From Candidatus Pelagisphaera phototrophica (lineage in GTDB: Bacteria > Verrucomicrobiota > Verrucomicrobiia > Opitutales > Opitutaceae): 64,000 nt of DNA. Under the pieces are notes generated by a model that was given only the letters and a program-made list of their open reading frames with translations, did not search any database and was not told the origin of the DNA. A program made the translations under genes and the position numbers. Positions 61,157 through 64,000 of the stretch are shown here, piece by piece (position 1 is the first letter of the stretch; each line of letters opens with the position of its first letter). The stretch lies in the NCBI RefSeq assembly GCF_014529625.1, contig NZ_CP076039.1, positions 868,001 through 932,000 on the forward strand. Reading direction: 5' to 3'.

Positions 61157-62887
61157 CTAGTCCCAGAAATCGGTGGCACCTTGCTTCACTTCTTTTACAA
61201 TGCCGGCACGGATCACGAAATCACCGAATTCTTCGTCGGGATTGCCCTCCTTCGACCAGCGCCCGATGAGCTCGTCGGTCTTCTCGAGGATTTCAGCGGT
61301 GGTTACGTTTTCCAAGAGCTGTTTGGGAACCCTGGTCCCCGCACGATTACCCCCGATATACATATTATAACGGCCTAAGGCTTTTCCGATTAGACCGAGT
61401 TCGGCCAGCATGGCACGTCCGCAACCGTTTGGGCAACCGGCTATACGCGTGACCAGATAGTTGTCTCCGATACCGTGCTTTTCCAGCATTGTTTCGATGT
61501 GATCGATAAACTCTGGAAGGTAGCGTTCGGCTTCAGCCATCGCTAAAGGGCAGGTCGGCATGGATACACAGGCCATGGCGCGTTGGCGCTGTTGAGTCGT
61601 CTCTGAGATCAACCCGTAATCGCGTGCGATTTTTTCAATGCCTCTCTTATCCCCTTTGGCCACCCCGGCGATAATCAGATTTTGGTTAGCGGTCAGCCTG
61701 AAATCGCCTTTGTGGATACGGGCGATCTCAGCTGCGCCTTTTTTCTTTTTTCCGATCAATCGCCCGTTTTCAATAAAAAGCGTTAAGTGATGTAGCCCTT
61801 CTTCACCTTGTATCCAACCGATGCGGTCACCGCGTTCAGTTAACTCATAGGGCCGAGTGGGCTCGAATTTGCGATCCATGCGGCTCTCAACCTCGGCCTT
61901 GAAGACTTCGAGGCCTACGCGTTCGATTGTGTATCTTGTTTTCGCGTTTTTTCTGTCGACGCGATTTCCCCAGTCGCGCTGTAGGGTGACAACCGCTACC
62001 GCGCAATCAAGCAGCTTTTCTACAGGAATATATCCGAAGTCATGCGCAGTAGTTGGATAGGTAGAAGGGGTACCGTGAACGAATGAAAGGCCACCGCCGA
62101 GGACTACATTGAAACCCGCTAGCGCTTTTCCTGTTTTATTTGCGACCGCGACAAAGTTCATGTCGTTGGCGTGTATATCGACATCGTTATGCGGTGGGAT
62201 GATTACGGTCGTTTTGAACTTTCGAGGGAGGTAGTTCTTTCCTAAGATTGGTTCCTCATCCTGATAGTCATCTTCTGTTGAATGTCGTTTTTCGCCGTCT
62301 AGCCAGATTTCTGCATAAGCACGGGTTCTAGGTAGCAAATGCTCTGACAGTTTGGCTGCCCACTCGTAGGCTTCGCGATGAAGTTGGGACTCAACCGGGT
62401 TAGAAGAACATAAAACATTGCGGTTCACGTCGCCAGCGGTCGCTATGGAATCGAGCCCGAGATGATTCAACCATTTGTGCATCGGCTTGATTTTCTCCTT
62501 CAATACGCCGTGAAATTGGAAAGTCTGGCGATTTGTAATTCGAATACTCTGGTAATCCGAATTTTCTGTAGCGAACTCATCGATACCCAGCCATTGTGCC
62601 GGCTTTATGATTCCGCCAGGCAAACGGCAACGAAGCATCACGTTTTTGCGTGGTTCCAGCTTGCGAGCGACGAGATCGGGACGGATGTCGCGATCGTCTT
62701 GCGCATACATACCGTGAAAGCGGATGAGTTGAAAGTTATCGCCACGAAAACCGCCGCTAAGTTTGTCCTGCAGGTCATCCGCGATCGTTCCACGTAGAAA
62801 ATTGCTGTCGCCTTTGAGGCGTTCGTTATCCGCGAGTTTCCCTTTAACGATGAGCTCTGGACTCTCTTCCTTTTCAGCTTTCTTCAT
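61157..62887 (-). CDS. cysI: Sulfite reductase, hemoprotein subunit
   Basis: This 576-residue siroheme/4Fe-4S enzyme reduces sulfite to sulfide for cysteine synthesis. [46 protein letters not shown] and [18 protein letters not shown] mark the sulfite-reductase repeats. The four cluster Cys are in [20 protein letters not shown] and [16 protein letters not shown]. Length equals E. coli CysI (570). It lies 20 bp after the cysJ stop. The sulfide product would feed cysteine synthesis and thus methionine and the SAM-cycle genes next to it. Confidence 0.95.
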   Translation of the reverse strand: MKKAEKEESPELIVKGKLADNERLKGDSNFLRGTIADDLQDKLSGGFRGDNFQLIRFHGMYAQDDRDIRPDLVARKLEPRKNVMLRCRLPGGIIKPAQWLGIDEFATENSDYQSIRITNRQTFQFHGVLKEKIKPMHKWLNHLGLDSIATAGDVNRNVLCSSNPVESQLHREAYEWAAKLSEHLLPRTRAYAEIWLDGEKRHSTEDDYQDEEPILGKNYLPRKFKTTVIIPPHNDVDIHANDMNFVAVANKTGKALAGFNVVLGGGLSFVHGTPSTYPTTAHDFGYIPVEKLLDCAVAVVTLQRDWGNRVDRKNAKTRYTIERVGLEVFKAEVESRMDRKFEPTRPYELTERGDRIGWIQGEEGLHHLTLFIENGRLIGKKKKGAAEIARIHKGDFRLTANQNLIIAGVAKGDKRGIEKIARDYGLISETTQQRQRAMACVSMPTCPLAMAEAERYLPEFIDHIETMLEKHGIGDNYLVTRIAGCPNGCGRAMLAELGLIGKALGRYNMYIGGNRAGTRVPKQLLENVTTAEILEKTDELIGRWSKEGNPDEEFGDFVIRAGIVKEVKQGATDFWD

Positions 62888-62907
62888 TGTTTCTAGGTCG
62901 TAATGTG

Positions 62908-64000
62908 TTAATAGACGTCGCGTTGATAGCGATTTGCTTCGCGCAGCTCATTTAGGTATTCGACGGCATCATCCTCATCTTTTTTGCCCTGCTCTTTGAT
63001 CACATCGAGGATTGCTTTTTCGACATCTTTGGCCATCCGTGAGGCATCGCCGCACACATAGATATGAGCACCTTTCTGGAGCCATTCCCAAAACTGCCGT
63101 GCATTTTCTCGGATCTTGTCTTGAACGTAAATTTTCTCTTCCCCGTCGCGTGACCACGCCAAAGAAAATTCGTGCAACAAACCTTGATCTCGGTATTCTA
63201 TCCAATCGGTTTGGTAGAGGAAGTCGCCACGGAAATAACGGTTACCGAAGAATAACCAGTTTTTGCCTTGTGCGTTTTCAGCCCGGCGTTGCTGCATGAA
63301 GGCTCTGAAAGGTGCGATACCAGTGCCCGGGCCAATCATTATTAAGGGAGTATCATTATTTTGCGGCAGTCGGAAGTGGGGATTGGGCTCTACGAATACC
63401 TCAATTTCATCGCCTTCCTCGAGTCGACTGCAGAGGAGTCCTGAAGCGCTACCGCTGTGCTTTTTTTTATCGTGTTCGATGTCCACACGGGCAACGCAAA
63501 GGTGAACTTCCTCGCCCACTTCCTCTTGTGAAGAAGCGATTGAATATAAGCGAGGGGTGAGTGGCTTGAGGCCATCAAACAATCGCTGTGCATCCAATTC
63601 TTGGGGATAGTCGCGCATCAAACCGACAACTGGGGTCCAGGCCTGATAGCTTGCGAGCTTCTCTTTGTTGCCTATTAAAGCACTTAGATCCGTGCTATCC
63701 GCGGTGCTTGCATAATCGGAAATGAACTTAGGAGTGAGTTGGTTGAGGTCGGTTTGAAATGTAAGGGCCTGACGGATGCTGATAGCTCCCTGACTTGCCT
63801 CGATGTTCTCATCTCCCGAGAGACCGTTCAGCTCCAATACCTCATTGACAACCTCAGCGGTATTGCTCGTAAGCACACCCAGTGAGTCTCCCGCTTGGTA
63901 TCTAAGGCCCGAGCCATCAAGATCGATTTCGACGTGGTTTACTATGCGAGTCGCATCGTCAGTCACGAGAGGAAGACTGTCCAACAAATTGGCGGTGAAA
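62908..64000 (-). CDS. cysJ: Sulfite reductase, flavoprotein subunit (partial)
   Basis: This frame is open to the right edge of the window, so the N-terminus is missing. The 364 visible residues are the FAD/NADPH reductase part of Cys[41 protein letters not shown], the FAD-binding [24 protein letters not shown]-binding [18 protein letters not shown], and the C-terminal [13 protein letters not shown] and NRYQRDVY. Whether an N-terminal flavodoxin domain exists (full CysJ is about 600 aa) cannot be seen. It delivers electrons from NADPH to CysI, encoded 20 bp downstream. Confidence 0.9.
   Translation of the reverse strand, partial: FTANLLDSLPLVTDDATRIVNHVEIDLDGSGLRYQAGDSLGVLTSNTAEVVNEVLELNGLSGDENIEASQGAISIRQALTFQTDLNQLTPKFISDYASTADSTDLSALIGNKEKLASYQAWTPVVGLMRDYPQELDAQRLFDGLKPLTPRLYSIASSQEEVGEEVHLCVARVDIEHDKKKHSGSASGLLCSRLEEGDEIEVFVEPNPHFRLPQNNDTPLIMIGPGTGIAPFRAFMQQRRAENAQGKNWLFFGNRYFRGDFLYQTDWIEYRDQGLLHEFSLAWSRDGEEKIYVQDKIRENARQFWEWLQKGAHIYVCGDASRMAKDVEKAILDVIKEQGKKDEDDAVEYLNELREANRYQRDVY

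Overview
The window looks like a chromosomal segment of a marine-type verrucomicrobium, most likely class Opitutae (Puniceicoccales/Pelagicoccus-like). This placement is inferred from gene content, not from a marker phylogeny. The clues are secreted type I sulfatases, PQQ-propeller/cytochrome c fusion proteins, two large secreted PhoD-like phosphatases, a TonB-dependent receptor with a carboxypeptidase-regulatory-like domain, a beta-helix protein with a verrucomicrobial C-terminal module, and the long (638 aa) form of PurF. I saw no phage, plasmid, transposase or CRISPR.

Layout. 1-17.6 kb is an extracytoplasmic catabolic region. It holds a partial sulfatase, a GntP-type sugar-acid permease divergent from a PQQ sugar dehydrogenase, three complete sulfatases, a PhoD-like phosphatase and two propeller/cytochrome c fusions. 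Decayed genes lie among them: a sulfatase stub, a PepSY membrane protein and a frameshifted sugar isomerase. 17.7-20.4 kb has a DEAD-box RNA helicase and two gene fossils (class I aldolase, SpoIIAA-like). 20.4-26.2 kb is a minus-strand 4-hydroxybenzoate/protocatechuate operon, marR-pobA-pcaH-pcaG-(pcaF fossil)-pcaB-pcaD-pcaC, with a palindromic operator candidate in front of marR. 26.2-34.4 kb has an EF-hand esterase, a second PhoD-like phosphatase, a fifth sulfatase and poorly known genes, including a degenerate von Willebrand A protein.

34.7-50.5 kb is mostly core metabolism: purF-purM, an HNH endonuclease, a double-GAF histidine kinase with mnmA, a glycosyltransferase, a GH13 glucan-debranching-type enzyme and gapA-pgk-tpiA. 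A nucleotidyltransferase gene here carries three in-frame stops. 50.5-57.2 kb has a lone response regulator, tRNA-Asp with a strong terminator, and a TonB receptor plus beta-helix protein behind an array of 11-bp-spaced direct repeats that look like Pho boxes. 57.4-64 kb has metK-ahcY with an inverted repeat upstream, then cysJ-cysI-lysR for sulfite reduction.

How it fits together: secreted sulfatases, phosphatases and sugar dehydrogenases process sulfated or phosphorylated organic matter outside the cytoplasm; GntP can import sugar acids; the pca operon takes 4-hydroxybenzoate to beta-ketoadipate. The window is also rich in gene decay, with about eight broken loci of different mutational types, several between intact genes of the same pathways. 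I did not find a clear-cut new defence or mobile system. The best leads are the Pho-box-like array with its receptor pair, the pca operon that has lost its thiolase, the three-stop nucleotidyltransferase frame, and the small palindromes with GGA/GAA loops.
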